Positions 27,674 to 37,083 of a stretch of 47,424 nucleotides of DNA are shown one piece after another (positions within the stretch are counted from its first letter, which is position 1; each line of letters opens with the position of its first letter). This stretch comes from Prevotella sp. UBA4268 (GTDB lineage: Bacteria; Bacteroidota; Bacteroidia; Bacteroidales; Bacteroidaceae), in assembly GCA_002395135.1 (NCBI GenBank), contig DGWC01000066.1, positions 1 to 47,424 on the forward strand, given 5' to 3'. Both the position numbers and the translations under genes were made by a program. Below the pieces are notes generated by a model that made no database searches, had not been told where the DNA came from, and saw nothing but the letters and a program-made list of their open reading frames with translations.

Positions 27674-29746
27674 ATGGTAGTTTGTATTGCCGAGAAACCC
27701 AGTGTGGCGCGCGACATTGCGCGCATTATTGGGGCGAATAGTCAGAGAGACGGGTATATGGAAGGCAACGGGTATCAGGTGACTTGGACATTTGGTCATC
27801 TGTGCACGTTGAAAGAGCCTCATGACTATACTCCGATGTGGAAGGCATGGAGCCTCTCCTCTCTGCCAATGATTCCACAACGGTTTGGCATCAAACTGAT
27901 TGAAGACAAAGGAATCCAGAAACAATTTGCCACCATTGAGCGGTTGATGCAGAGCGCCGACAGCATTATCAATTGCGGCGATGCCGGTCAGGAAGGTGAA
28001 TTGATACAGCGCTGGGTGATGCAGAAGGCACAGGCCAGATGCCCGGTAAAGCGTTTATGGATTTCATCAATGACCGATGAGGCCATCCGAGAGGGATTTC
28101 AACAACTGAAAGACCAGCAGGAATACCAGCCGTTATACCTTGCCGGACTGTCGAGAGCCATCGGTGACTGGCTTTTGGGAATGAATGCCACCCGGCTCTA
28201 TACGCTTAAATACGGTCAAAACCGGCAGGTGCTTTCCATAGGACGTGTCCAAACGCCCACGTTAGCACTGATTGTGAACCGCCAAAAAGAGATTGACAAT
28301 TTTAAGCCGGAGCCTTATTGGGTGCTTTCCACGATTTATCGCGACACGCTTTTCACTGCCACCAAAGGTAAGTTTACCAGTAAGGAGGAGGGCGAGCGTA
28401 GTTTTGAAACCATCAAAGGCAAGCCGTTTGAGGTGAAAAAGGTGGAAAAGAAGAATGGCAAGGAAGCACCCAAGCAGTTGTACGACCTGACTTCGCTGCA
28501 GGTGGACTGTAACCGTAAATACGGAATGAGTGCGGAAATGACGCTCAACATCATTCAGGCTCTCTATGAACGTAAGTTGACGACCTATCCACGTGTGGAC
28601 ACGCAATATCTTTCAGATGATATCTATCCGAAGTGTCCGCAGGTGATGAACGGCCTTTTCCTGGTGAAATATTCCGGAACGCCTGCTTATGCGGAACTGG
28701 TAAGGCCGCTTGGCGGAAAGGCTCTGCCCAAGTCGAAGCGCGTTTTCGATACCAGCAAGGTGACCGATCACCATGCCATTATTCCCACGGGCGTGGTTCC
28801 GCAGGGCATGAGCGACATGGAACGTCATGTCTACGACCTCATTGCCCGCCGTTTCATCAGTGTCTTTTATCCCGACTGCAAGTTTTCTACCACCACCGTG
28901 TTGGGCGAAGTGGACAAAATAGAGTTTAAAGTGACCGGAAAGGAGATTCTTGATCCCGGATGGCGTGCCGTTTATGCGCAGCCGCAGACCGCATCGGTGC
29001 AGCCATCTCTCTCTGCAACAGCCGAGACGGCACCCGATGATGACGAGAAAAAAGAGGATGAGGAAAAGACGCTGCCCACTTTCGTGAAAGGAGAAAGCGG
29101 TGAGCACACGCCCACATTGACCGAAAAACAGACCACTCCGCCACCTTATTATAATGAGGCATCCTTGTTGCGTGCCATGGAAACGGCAGGAAAGTTCGTG
29201 GAAGACGAGGAGTTGCGCGCTGCCATGAAAGAAAACGGTATTGGCCGCCCGTCGTCGCGCGCCGGTATTATTGAGACTTTGTTCAAGCGCCATTATATCC
29301 GGAGAGAGAAAAAACGCCTGGTTGCAACGCCAACGGGCATCGAACTGATTGATATGATCAAGGAGGAACTGTTGAAAAGTTGCGAGTTGACGGGCATTTG
29401 GGAGAAAAAACTGCGTGATATTGAGCATAAGAAATATGATCCCACACAATTCCTTGCGGAATTAAAAGAGCAGATTACCGACATCGTGAATCAGGTATTG
29501 GCCGACAATAGCAACCGACGGGTTGCCGTTACCACCGATGAGGATGTGAAGAAAAAGCGTAGGACAAAGGCTGCGGCCAGTGGCTCAAAGACCAAAAAGC
29601 CGACTGCTGCCACGCAAACGGAGGATAGTCTTGTGGGAAAACCTTGTCCTGTTTGCGGAAAAGGACATATCATTAAAGGCAAGACGGCATACGGTTGCAG
29701 TGAATGGAAGAACGGTTGTACATTCAGACAGCCGTTTGCACAATAA
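27674..29746 (+). CDS. topB: DNA topoisomerase III
   Basis: TopB is a type IA topoisomerase that resolves single-stranded DNA links using a Tyr-linked 5'-phosphate intermediate. The 690-residue protein starts with the Toprim domain (VVCIAEKPSVARDIA, then NCGDAGQEGELI). The active-site tyrosine is Tyr305 in LTTYPRVDTQYLSDD. The later GIGRPSSRAGIIETL motif is also typical. The C-terminus has a basic Lys-rich stretch followed by a zinc-binding element (PCPVCGKGHIIKGK, then YGCSEWKNGCTF). It is co-directional with tatD, 29 bases downstream of it, and followed closely by the PorE gene. Confidence 0.95.
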   Translation: MVVCIAEKPSVARDIARIIGANSQRDGYMEGNGYQVTWTFGHLCTLKEPHDYTPMWKAWSLSSLPMIPQRFGIKLIEDKGIQKQFATIERLMQSADSIINCGDAGQEGELIQRWVMQKAQARCPVKRLWISSMTDEAIREGFQQLKDQQEYQPLYLAGLSRAIGDWLLGMNATRLYTLKYGQNRQVLSIGRVQTPTLALIVNRQKEIDNFKPEPYWVLSTIYRDTLFTATKGKFTSKEEGERSFETIKGKPFEVKKVEKKNGKEAPKQLYDLTSLQVDCNRKYGMSAEMTLNIIQALYERKLTTYPRVDTQYLSDDIYPKCPQVMNGLFLVKYSGTPAYAELVRPLGGKALPKSKRVFDTSKVTDHHAIIPTGVVPQGMSDMERHVYDLIARRFISVFYPDCKFSTTTVLGEVDKIEFKVTGKEILDPGWRAVYAQPQTASVQPSLSATAETAPDDDEKKEDEEKTLPTFVKGESGEHTPTLTEKQTTPPPYYNEASLLRAMETAGKFVEDEELRAAMKENGIGRPSSRAGIIETLFKRHYIRREKKRLVATPTGIELIDMIKEELLKSCELTGIWEKKLRDIEHKKYDPTQFLAELKEQITDIVNQVLADNSNRRVAVTTDEDVKKKRRTKAAASGSKTKKPTAATQTEDSLVGKPCPVCGKGHIIKGKTAYGCSEWKNGCTFRQPFAQ

Positions 29747-29774
29747 TTTGTGGCCATTCGCGTTAATTAGTAGT

Positions 29775-31838
29775 ATGCGAAAACCTGCAATTGTCATAAT
29801 CGTGCTTTCGTGTCTGCTCATGTCTTGTGGAGCAGACAGGAATATGAAAAAGGGTGAGAAACTGCTTGCCATCGGTGAGTATTATGATGCTGCCGAACAG
29901 TTCAAGCAGGCCTATTCGCGCACTCCGGCAAAGGAGCGGGATGAAAGAGGAAAAAGAGCCCTGAAAATGGCCATTTGCTATGAAAAGATTAATGCTACCC
30001 CGAAAGCCATTGCTGCATACAGGAATGTGATTCGCTATAAGCAGGATTATATAGAAACGCACCTTTCGCTGGCCCGCCTGCTATTGAAAAGTGGCAGTTA
30101 CAAAGAAGCCGCGCGCGAGTTTCAGATGGTTTTGGACTCTCTGCCCGACAACCAGTTGGCAAAAGAAGGGCTGAAATCAGCCCAGAGTGCACCGGAAATC
30201 AAGCAACTCGGCTCGCGCTACACCGTTAAGAAGATGGATGTGTTCAACTCCCGGCGTGCCGATTACTCTCCTATGCTGTGCGGAGATGAATACAATCAAC
30301 TGTTTTTCACGTCCACGCGCAACGAGGCTCAAGGGGACGAACTGAGCGGAATCACGGGCGTAAAGGCCGGAGACATCTTCTTTTCGCAAAAAGACGATAA
30401 AGGGAAATGGGGAAAACCGCAGACAATTGACTCTGGGTTGAATACAGAATATGACGAGGGAGCCTGTTGTTTCTCTCCCGACCAGCGCGTGATGTATCTT
30501 ACTCAGTGTGTTACCGATCCATCTTATCCGCGCTATGCCACCATTATGACGTCCAATCGTGCTGATGCCGCGTGGGGAAAACCGTCATTGTTGGAAATAA
30601 CACGCGACACGTTGTCGAGTTATGCCCATCCTGCGGTGTCTCCAGATGGCGAATGGCTCTATTTCGTTTCTGACATGCCCGGTGGGAAAGGCGGTCTGGA
30701 CATCTGGCGCATAAGGCTCACTGCCGCAGGCTTGGGCGGTGTGGAGAACCTCGGCGATCCCATTAATACGGAAGGAAACGAGATGTTTCCAACTTTCCGA
30801 CCCAATGGCGACTTGTATTTTTCTTCCGACGGGCACGCTGGAATGGGCGGTTTGGATATTTTCATTGCAAAGGTGGGCAGTGACGGAAAATACAAACTTG
30901 AGCACCCTGGATATCCCTTGAATTCACAAGGGGATGATTTCGGCTGTACTTTCGAGGGTGCCCACAACAAGGGATTCTTCTCGTCAAATCGCGGTGATGG
31001 CCGAGGATGGGATCATATCTATAGTTTTGAGAATCCCGAAATCATGCAGACGCTGAAGGGCTGGGTATATGAAATGGATGGCTATGAACTGCCGGCAGCA
31101 CAGGTGTATATGGTTGGTGACGACGGTACGAACCTGAAACTGTCTGTGAAAGGTGACGGATCGTTTGAGCAGGTTATCGAGCCCGGCGTCAACTATATCT
31201 TGCTTGCTGCCTGCAAGGGTTTCTTGAATCATAAGGAGGAACTGCGCGTAGAACCGGTAAGTGAGTCGAAAGAGTATACCTTGCAGTTCCCTCTTGCTTC
31301 AATCCGTGTGCCTGTACTGATAGACAATATCTTCTATGATTTCGACAAGGCAACATTGCGGCCGGAGTCAGCAACCTCGCTTGATGAACTGGTGAAACTG
31401 CTGACGGAAAACCCGAATGTGACTATTGAACTGAGCGCTCATGCCGACTATCGTGGCAGTGCCGAATACAATAAACGTCTTTCTCAAAAGCGTGCCGAAT
31501 CGGTTGTTAACTATCTGATTGAACATGGCATCCCTCAAGACCGCCTCACTCCGAAAGGGTATGGTGTGGAAAAGCCAAAAACCATCAGGAAAAAACTAAC
31601 AGAGAAGTATCCTTGGCTCAAGGAAGACGATGTGCTGACAGAGGATTTTATCAAGAAACTGGATGACAAGGAGAAAGAAGAGATTTGCAATCAGTTGAAC
31701 CGCCGCACTGAGTTTATCGTTCTCCGCACAACTTATGGTATGTTCGACGATAAAGGTCAACTGAAGACACTCCCGAAGAGCAAGCCTTCGAGTAAAAAGA
31801 ATGCTGAAGAAGATGACGGCTTCTTCATCTTCGATTAG
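29775..31838 (+). CDS. porE: PorE-like type IX secretion lipoprotein (TPR, PD40, CRD and OmpA domains)
   Basis: The start at 29775 is chosen because it yields a lipoprotein signal peptide, with the lipidated residue probably Cys18 (LSCLLMSCGAD); the longer frame would overlap topB. The 687-residue protein then has TPR-like helices (about 25-140), a six-bladed PD40-type propeller (about 150-430; examples YSPMLCGDEYNQLFFTS and SPDGEWLYFVSDMPGGKGGL), a carboxypeptidase-regulatory-like domain, and a C-terminal OmpA peptidoglycan-binding domain (FYDFDKATLRPES, then ELSAHADYRGSAEYNKRLS). This order matches PorE, which links the PorK/N ring to peptidoglycan. It ends about 40 bases before a convergent barrel-protein gene. 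Confidence 0.85.
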   Translation: MRKPAIVIIVLSCLLMSCGADRNMKKGEKLLAIGEYYDAAEQFKQAYSRTPAKERDERGKRALKMAICYEKINATPKAIAAYRNVIRYKQDYIETHLSLARLLLKSGSYKEAAREFQMVLDSLPDNQLAKEGLKSAQSAPEIKQLGSRYTVKKMDVFNSRRADYSPMLCGDEYNQLFFTSTRNEAQGDELSGITGVKAGDIFFSQKDDKGKWGKPQTIDSGLNTEYDEGACCFSPDQRVMYLTQCVTDPSYPRYATIMTSNRADAAWGKPSLLEITRDTLSSYAHPAVSPDGEWLYFVSDMPGGKGGLDIWRIRLTAAGLGGVENLGDPINTEGNEMFPTFRPNGDLYFSSDGHAGMGGLDIFIAKVGSDGKYKLEHPGYPLNSQGDDFGCTFEGAHNKGFFSSNRGDGRGWDHIYSFENPEIMQTLKGWVYEMDGYELPAAQVYMVGDDGTNLKLSVKGDGSFEQVIEPGVNYILLAACKGFLNHKEELRVEPVSESKEYTLQFPLASIRVPVLIDNIFYDFDKATLRPESATSLDELVKLLTENPNVTIELSAHADYRGSAEYNKRLSQKRAESVVNYLIEHGIPQDRLTPKGYGVEKPKTIRKKLTEKYPWLKEDDVLTEDFIKKLDDKEKEEICNQLNRRTEFIVLRTTYGMFDDKGQLKTLPKSKPSSKKNAEEDDGFFIFD

Positions 31839-31848
31839 TTTTCATTCA

Positions 31849-31885
31849 TTTTGATGTGCTATTCTTTTGATGTGCTAATCAAAAG
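31849..31885. terminator. Direct repeat and hairpin between convergent genes
   Basis: TTTTGATGTGCTA occurs twice (31849-31861 and 31865-31877), separated by three bases. The second copy forms a hairpin CTTTTGAT (31864-31871) with ATCAAAAG (31878-31885). It may act as a weak terminator for porE; no long T run follows. Confidence 0.45.
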
Positions 31886-32922
31886 ATTCTACGCGAGAAA
31901 CGAATGTTGAGTACGGGGAACACTTTCAGTGCCTTGATGACATTAATATATTTCCCAACTTCGCCTTTCACATGCTGCGTGGTGAGATCAGTTCCGTAGC
32001 AGTCAACGCGGGGCGTTCCTCCCCACCACATCACACCGAATTCCAGCATCACACCATATCTCTTGTTGGCTTTCGGTTCATAGTCGCCATAGCCGAATCC
32101 TAAATAAGGTTTCAGCCGGTTTACCTGAACCGATGCCTTTACCATCGCATTCTCGTCGGGAACCAGGAAATAGTCACCCAACTGGAATCCCATTTTTTCG
32201 CGTCCCTCCACAAAGTCGCGCAGGTCAACGTCCATCGTGCTGTTTCCGCCAGTAGGCAGTTTCAGGATATAATCCTGTTCGTTGCCGCTGTTTCCGCGCT
32301 CTACCATGTTGTTATACATACCGACACTAAAGAGTGTAGGGCCGGCTTCGGGCTTGTTGTATGCCTTGGCGATGGTCTTGTTTCCGTAGTAAATACCACC
32401 GGTTAAGAACCATTTCTTGTTGTGGAAAGGGAATATGTCAACCAGCAGACTGGCATTGTGATAACTGGGCTCTCCGTATACGCCTACATATTGTGACAAT
32501 TTGTAGCCAGACATTTCGTAGAACATGTTGGATAGACGTTCAAAGCGAGTTGGTAGGGGATTGCCGTTTTTGTCATATTTTGTTTTTTCTGCCTTATTGC
32601 CCACCGTTAGTTTGAAGTTCGCAGTATGCCTTATCGGGGGCATGATGGAGACACCAGCCCTGATGCGGAAAGTTTCGTCTATAGGCATGGAGAGGTCAAT
32701 GCCAATACCTGTGGTGCCGACTGATAACGCTGCATTCAGATGGTCTGCTAAACTGATGGTGCCGTTTGGCTGCCCCTGTCCGGCCGACAAATCGGAACCA
32801 TTTACCGTTTCGTTGGTTCTGACATTTATTGTTGCATTCTTCTGTTCTTGTGCCGTTACATTGAGAAAAGCAATGGCTGCGATAACACTTGTTAGTATCT
32901 GTCTTAGATGTTTAGCATTCAT
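31879..32922 (-). CDS. Outer-membrane beta-barrel protein, function unknown
   Basis: This 347-residue protein has a signal peptide (LRQILTSVIAAIAFLNVTA, cleavage near AQE). The body consists of alternating amphipathic strands with the typical GFGYGDYEPKANKRYGVMLEFGVMWWGG stretch interrupted by turns, and it ends in the aromatic NIRFSRRIF, a barrel-assembly signal. I cannot name a specific family. Bacteroidota barrels of this size are often generic porin-like or transport accessory proteins. It has its own promoter (32966-32996). Its stop codon lies inside the hairpin shared with porE. It is GC-rich like the core genes, unlike the AT-rich patch upstream. Confidence 0.75.
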   Translation of the reverse strand: MNAKHLRQILTSVIAAIAFLNVTAQEQKNATINVRTNETVNGSDLSAGQGQPNGTISLADHLNAALSVGTTGIGIDLSMPIDETFRIRAGVSIMPPIRHTANFKLTVGNKAEKTKYDKNGNPLPTRFERLSNMFYEMSGYKLSQYVGVYGEPSYHNASLLVDIFPFHNKKWFLTGGIYYGNKTIAKAYNKPEAGPTLFSVGMYNNMVERGNSGNEQDYILKLPTGGNSTMDVDLRDFVEGREKMGFQLGDYFLVPDENAMVKASVQVNRLKPYLGFGYGDYEPKANKRYGVMLEFGVMWWGGTPRVDCYGTDLTTQHVKGEVGKYINVIKALKVFPVLNIRFSRRIF

Positions 32923-32965
32923 ATATAATAAGGTGTCAAGTTTAAGAATAAGACTAATCAGTGTG

Positions 32966-32996
32966 CAAATATAATTTAAAAAAACAAATGTACAAA
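32966..32996 (-). promoter_or_regulatory. Promoter of the barrel-protein gene
   Basis: On the minus strand, TTTG (32993-32996), a 19-base gap and TATATTTG (32966-32973) form a near-ideal promoter. It lies inside the 3' end of the truncated gene at 32976-33338. Confidence 0.75.
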
Positions 32997-33338
32997 GATT
33001 TTTGTGAAAAGATTAAAGATTATTAGTTCAGAATGGATAAAATCGCGTACCTTTTGTGCATAAAGGCTGTTCGGAGGATTGAGAAAAATCAGAGTTACGA
33101 ACTGGCGGTAACGGTTCTCATTAAAAACGTGAGTATCACCTCCAAATCGGCTCCTTGCGCCAGTCTCCAGTGAATTTTCTTTATGTTCATTACCTTGCCA
33201 AGATGGATTAATGCCTGTAATGAGCAATTCCGCCCTTTTTGGCTCTGCAAACACGAAGCCTCTTTCCTTGACTTCAGGTTCCAAGTCATATTCCTTCCAA
33301 ATCTTTTGGAGGCGAGCGTCAATTTCAGTAATTGTCAT
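32976..33338 (-). pseudogene. Truncated uracil-DNA-glycosylase-like protein
   Basis: The first 85 residues look like a real conserved protein; AELLITGINPSWQG resembles the GxNPS motif of uracil-DNA-glycosylase-superfamily proteins. After about residue 86 the sequence (LNPPNSLYAQ onward) becomes unconvincing. The last 13 or so residues, Phe- and Lys-rich, are simply read from the promoter of the next gene. A full-length member would need about 100 more residues, so I treat this as a gene that lost its 3' end. It is AT-rich, follows the 347-residue gene by 10 bases, and was probably its operon partner. Family assignment is tentative. Confidence 0.5.
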
Positions 33339-33348
33339 AAGCCTAATC

Positions 33349-34392
33349 TTAGAAAGGTAAATCTTCTTTTATCGTTTTCAGGTTATCTGACAGCGTAAAC
33401 GAACTAACAAGTTTCGCTATTGCTGGATTTCTTGTAATCATTTTATCCAAAATCTCTGGTGCATCGGCGCTGTTCATGTATTCGTCATTCTCTGGTGCTG
33501 GTTTTTCATACTTGTGCCAGTACTGTGCCTTGCCAATCTGTTCTGCAGTTTTATTAAGTTTCTTGAAAGGTAAATCTTCCGTAGTCTTCTTGTATTTATC
33601 ATCTAATGCATGGTATAGGTATTTAAGTCCAATAGCGATACGTTTATCATGATATTCATCATCGCTTATGGTCTCTTTGTCTAATCCTTTTAATTCCTCG
33701 CCTTGATACATCGTAAACATTACATGCTCATTCCAATTCTCAATAAACTTAACAATGTCATAGAGTCCTAAAAGACTGATAATAAATTTGAGAGACGCCA
33801 TATGATCTATATCCTCGATGCTAAAAGCCACACCTCTACTTTTGCGATGAACTCTGAAAATCCATTCTTGGTCGGTCGTGCAATAATCATGAAGCGATTT
33901 GAAAAAGATGTCCTTGGCTTCTTCTGCGTTTACCTCTCGATGGGTATTAAGCATAACAAGCAGATACTCCTTGGCGTTTAACTTTGATTTATCAATTTGG
34001 TATGTCGGTTCTTCCGCAAGTCGTTGACAAAGATGGTAATACCCGTTGACCTCTTCGAGTAGAGCAGCATTCTGTCTTACATACTCGATTGGAAAATACT
34101 GGATGACAGACCATGCACATACATTCTCGTGATACTTCTCCCAAAGAGCCTTAACAGGTTCCAAATAGCAGTCATCCCACTGGCGGTATATTTTACCATA
34201 AGCCCATTTTCTGTCGCTCTTGCTCGATTGGAGAAATGCATGAATGATACGTTTCTGGTCTTTCCAGTCCAAATAGTCAAAGCGTTTCTGGATTTCCTTG
34301 CGAGCATCAGTAACTTTTCTGCTCTTTTTATCGTTAAACCACTTGATAAGTGTTGTTATAGGACGATTGCGTGGTATTTGTTGGTAGGGCAT
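33349..34392 (-). CDS. Uncharacterised 347-residue cytoplasmic protein
   Basis: I do not recognise this protein. It has no signal peptide or membrane segments. It is rich in Lys, Asp, Tyr and Trp and appears mostly helical; examples are the N-terminal RKEIQKRFDYLDWKDQKRI and the Trp-containing KWAYGKIYRQWDDCYLEPV. No catalytic motif is apparent. It is AT-rich compared with the flanking core genes. The ATG follows a -7 box by only five bases, so the mRNA may be leaderless. It shares an apparent operon with the truncated glycosylase-like gene downstream. The context (AT-rich patch, gene remnants) suggests an acquired accessory gene; a defence-related role is only a guess. Confidence 0.7.
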   Translation of the reverse strand: MPYQQIPRNRPITTLIKWFNDKKSRKVTDARKEIQKRFDYLDWKDQKRIIHAFLQSSKSDRKWAYGKIYRQWDDCYLEPVKALWEKYHENVCAWSVIQYFPIEYVRQNAALLEEVNGYYHLCQRLAEEPTYQIDKSKLNAKEYLLVMLNTHREVNAEEAKDIFFKSLHDYCTTDQEWIFRVHRKSRGVAFSIEDIDHMASLKFIISLLGLYDIVKFIENWNEHVMFTMYQGEELKGLDKETISDDEYHDKRIAIGLKYLYHALDDKYKKTTEDLPFKKLNKTAEQIGKAQYWHKYEKPAPENDEYMNSADAPEILDKMITRNPAIAKLVSSFTLSDNLKTIKEDLPF

Positions 34393-34397
34393 AGGTG

Positions 34398-34405
34398 CAA
34401 AATTA
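34398..34405 (-). promoter_or_regulatory. -7 box immediately before the 347-residue gene
   Basis: TAATTTTG on the minus strand fits TAnnTTTG, only five bases before the ATG (34390-34392). TTGG (34422-34425) upstream is a poor -33 box at 16 bases. If used, transcription would begin at or within the first codons. Confidence 0.45.
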
Positions 34406-34444
34406 AGCGAAATTATTCATTCCAATTGGTTGTCATCTCTAAAT

Positions 34445-34472
34445 CAATCATCTGACAAATGATTGTTTTTTT
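34445..34472 (+). terminator. Plus-strand intrinsic terminator without an upstream gene
   Basis: CAATCAT (34445-34451) pairs with ATGATTG (34459-34465), followed by seven T residues on the plus strand. No plus-strand gene lies upstream, so it is either a remnant or stops antisense transcription. Confidence 0.5.
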
Positions 34473-34600
34473 CAGGACAAGAACTGCAGCCAGTACTTGG
34501 TTTCTTTGCCGTCGCAGAGCACATGAATGTGCATTCGCTCCTCCTCGTTGGAGTATATCTTGAACGTATATTCGCTTTCGCGTCTAAATACTGCGCTCAT
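34472..34600 (-). pseudogene. DUF4160-like protein, truncated (42 residues)
   Basis: The ATG at 34598-34600 (MSAVFRRESEYTF) is chosen because a perfect -7 box TAAATTTG sits 20 bases upstream (34621-34628, minus strand), which excludes the longer upstream frame. The sequence FKIYSNEEERMHIHVLCDGK followed by ETKYWL matches the start of DUF4160 proteins (typical pattern with PHIHV and AKFWL). Full members have about 80 residues, but here translation stops four residues after the KYWL motif. It is probably a remnant of a DUF4160-DUF2442 pair, which are common small-gene pairs. It lies at the edge of the AT-rich patch. Confidence 0.5.
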
Positions 34601-34926
34601 AGGCTCGTTGCTTTTGGGTGCAAATTTACGAAAAGTTTCATAAATAATGGGCATTTCAAAAGAATATATACAAAATAGCAGGTCTTTAGCCAATATAATG
34701 ACGAGAGAAGAAGCAAGTTATAGAAATCTCACTTTAGTAAACGCTTGAAACTTGGTATAAGCCTTGTCAATGATGGTCCTTTAGAGAAGAGCCTCAATGG
34801 TACAGTCGTTAGCGCAATAACCATTCCGGGAATATATCACTACGCAAATCCACGTCTAATTTCGTTAATTCTCCAAAATCGCTTTTTTTTCTCAGCATAA
34901 TTTCGTAACTTTGGGGGCTTTTACAG
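34601..34926. other. Gene-free region with divergent promoter boxes
   Basis: This stretch of about 325 bases holds the -7 box TAAATTTG of the DUF4160-like remnant (minus strand, 34621-34628) and TAACTTTG (34906-34913) just before the methyltransferase gene. Between them I see nothing recognisable: no conserved ORF and no repeat. It may be decayed coding sequence. Confidence 0.5.
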
Positions 34927-36264
34927 ATGATTATGCAACTTCCTGACGATTTCATACGGCAAACCAGACAGATGATGGGCGAAAGGCGATGGTCTTTGCT
35001 TGAAGAGGGATTGCTATCGCAACCTCCTGTCAGTGTGCGCTTCAATCCCCGAAAGGTGAATGCTGAAGATGTTTCGTTAGATAGGGTTCCTTGGAGCCGT
35101 TATGGCTATTATCTTGGCAAACGTCCTAATTTTACGTTTGATCCCTTGTTGCATGCAGGAGTCTATTATGTGCAGGAAGCGTCATCCATGTTCATAGAAT
35201 ACGTCATCCTGTCACTTGTAAAAGAGCCGGTTGACATGCTCGACATGTGTGCTGCTCCCGGAGGGAAATCAACCGCAGTTCGCGCTGTCTTGCCAGAGAA
35301 TAGCATATTGGTGAGCAACGACCCCATGAAGGTGAGGGCGCAGGTCTTATCAGAAAACATTCAGAAATGGGGCTATCCCGGTTCTGTTGTGACCAACAAC
35401 TATCCGGCCGATTATCGCAAGAATGGGCTCCTTTTTGATGTGATACTCTGCGATGTCCCCTGTTCTGGCGAGGGAATGTTCCGTAAGGATCCGGCATCCA
35501 TTGATGAATGGAGTCTTGCCAATGTGGATAAATGCCAGATGTTGCAGCGTCAGATTGTTGACGATGCGTGGCATTGTCTCAAGCCAGGCGGCTTGTTCAT
35601 CTATTCTACATGCACGTTTAATACCAAAGAGAATGAGGAGAACATTGCATTCTTCATGGAGACGCTCAAGGCAGAAATCGTAGATTTACCCGTAAAAGAG
35701 GAATGGGGCATCACGGGTTCGTTGCTTCCAGGATTCAATCACCCCGTTTACCGTTTTATTCCTGGTATCACTCAGGGTGAAGGGCTTTTCATGTGCGTGA
35801 TGAGAAAACCTGGGGAAATGAATACAGGAGGCAGCGCCAAGTCGTTAAACAATGTCAGTAAGTTGCATGTGATCTATGACAATATCGCGCTTGACGGCAG
35901 ACCGGAGAAGCACAATGAGCCAAAATCGGCAAAAAACAGCCGCCCTTGCCGCCGTGCTGAGGCGAAAAACACGGGAAAAGACAATATCCCACAGCATGCG
36001 GAAGCCCTTTCCGTGAATCATGACTACGGACGATATCCGCATGTAGAACTATCGTATGCCAGTGCCATTTCATACCTGCGCAGAGAGGCCATCGCCTTAT
36101 CGTCGGATGTGCCGCGTGGAATGGTCGTTGTAACATTCCAAGGTCATCCCCTCGGCTTTGCCAAGAATGTCGGCAACCGCGCAAATAATCTCTATCCACA
36201 GAACTGGAAAATAAAATCGACATATATACCTTCAGAATATGAGACAATACTTAGACTTGCTTGA
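34927..36264 (+). CDS. RsmF-like RNA cytosine-C5 methyltransferase (NOL1/NOP2/Sun family)
   Basis: This SAM-dependent enzyme methylates cytosine C5 in rRNA. The 445-residue protein has the SAM-binding motif [12 protein letters not shown], the [12 protein letters not shown] motif with the second catalytic cysteine, and the YSTCTFN motif with the first catalytic cysteine, in the right order. The C-terminal region (about 370-445) has an RsmF-like RNA-binding domain with [10 protein letters not shown] and [20 protein letters not shown] linker of about 60 residues before it is Lys/Arg-rich. An alternative ATG lies two codons in. Its 3' end overlaps thyA by 26 bases, implying translational coupling. 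Confidence 0.9.
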   Translation: MIMQLPDDFIRQTRQMMGERRWSLLEEGLLSQPPVSVRFNPRKVNAEDVSLDRVPWSRYGYYLGKRPNFTFDPLLHAGVYYVQEASSMFIEYVILSLVKEPVDMLDMCAAPGGKSTAVRAVLPENSILVSNDPMKVRAQVLSENIQKWGYPGSVVTNNYPADYRKNGLLFDVILCDVPCSGEGMFRKDPASIDEWSLANVDKCQMLQRQIVDDAWHCLKPGGLFIYSTCTFNTKENEENIAFFMETLKAEIVDLPVKEEWGITGSLLPGFNHPVYRFIPGITQGEGLFMCVMRKPGEMNTGGSAKSLNNVSKLHVIYDNIALDGRPEKHNEPKSAKNSRPCRRAEAKNTGKDNIPQHAEALSVNHDYGRYPHVELSYASAISYLRREAIALSSDVPRGMVVVTFQGHPLGFAKNVGNRANNLYPQNWKIKSTYIPSEYETILRLA

Positions 36265-37033
36265 CCGCATCCTGACGGAAGGCATAGAGAAAAGCGACCG
36301 CACTGGAACAGGTACCATCAGTATCTTCGGCAATCAGATGCGGTTCAATCTGGATGACGGATTCCCGCTGCTCACAACAAAGAAACTGCACCTGAAATCC
36401 ATTATCTATGAACTGCTCTGGTTCTTGAAAGGCGATACCAACGTGAGGTATCTTCAGGAGCATGGTGTGAGAATATGGAACGAATGGGCTGATGAAAACG
36501 GCGAACTCGGTCCTGTATACGGACATCAGTGGCGTTCATGGCCCGACTATAAGGGTGGCACCATCGACCAGATACAGTATGTGCTCGACCAGATTCGTAA
36601 CAATCCCGATTCGCGTCGTATGATTGTCAGTGCCTGGAATGTCGCCGAAGTGAACCAAATGGCATTGCCGCCGTGCCACACCATGTTCCAGTTTTATGTT
36701 GCCAATGGCAGACTTAGCCTGCAACTCTATCAGCGCAGTGCCGACACTTTCCTCGGTGTGCCGTTCAACATTGCCTCTTATGCACTTCTGCTTATGATGA
36801 TGGCGCAGGTGACAGGTTTGAAGGCAGGCGATTTCATCCATACTACAGGCGACACCCATCTCTATCTGAATCATCTTGATCAGGCTCGTCTGCAACTCAC
36901 GAGGTCGCCGCGTCCGCTGCCTCGCATGAAGATAAACCCCGATGTAAAGGACTTGTTCGATTTCAAGTATGAAGATTTCCAACTCGAGGGATACGACCCC
37001 TGGGATCATATCAAAGCCGACGTGTCGGTATAG
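36239..37033 (+). CDS. thyA: Thymidylate synthase
   Basis: ThyA methylates dUMP to dTMP with methylene-tetrahydrofolate, producing dihydrofolate, in the cytoplasm. The protein has 264 residues, the same length as the E. coli enzyme. Typical stretches are [32 protein letters not shown], the catalytic Cys146 in [13 protein letters not shown], and [20 protein letters not shown]. The C-terminal [12 protein letters not shown] matches. The start overlaps the rsmF-like gene. The folA gene follows after 50 bases, completing the thymidylate/folate cycle, a conserved pair in many bacteria. Confidence 0.97.
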   Translation: MRQYLDLLDRILTEGIEKSDRTGTGTISIFGNQMRFNLDDGFPLLTTKKLHLKSIIYELLWFLKGDTNVRYLQEHGVRIWNEWADENGELGPVYGHQWRSWPDYKGGTIDQIQYVLDQIRNNPDSRRMIVSAWNVAEVNQMALPPCHTMFQFYVANGRLSLQLYQRSADTFLGVPFNIASYALLLMMMAQVTGLKAGDFIHTTGDTHLYLNHLDQARLQLTRSPRPLPRMKINPDVKDLFDFKYEDFQLEGYDPWDHIKADVSV

Positions 37034-37083
37034 CATGTATACCATGACATACGATAAACCACATTTCTTTAGCGATACAACAC

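Noticed and set aside
29580..29774. N-terminal extension of PorE overlapping topB
   Set aside because: The upstream codons cover the topB C-terminus in another frame; the lipoprotein signal starts at 29775.
34694..34800. Short plus-strand ORF beginning ATG ACG AGA (16 codons)
   Set aside because: It is too short and ends in sequence with no further protein pattern; no support for a gene.
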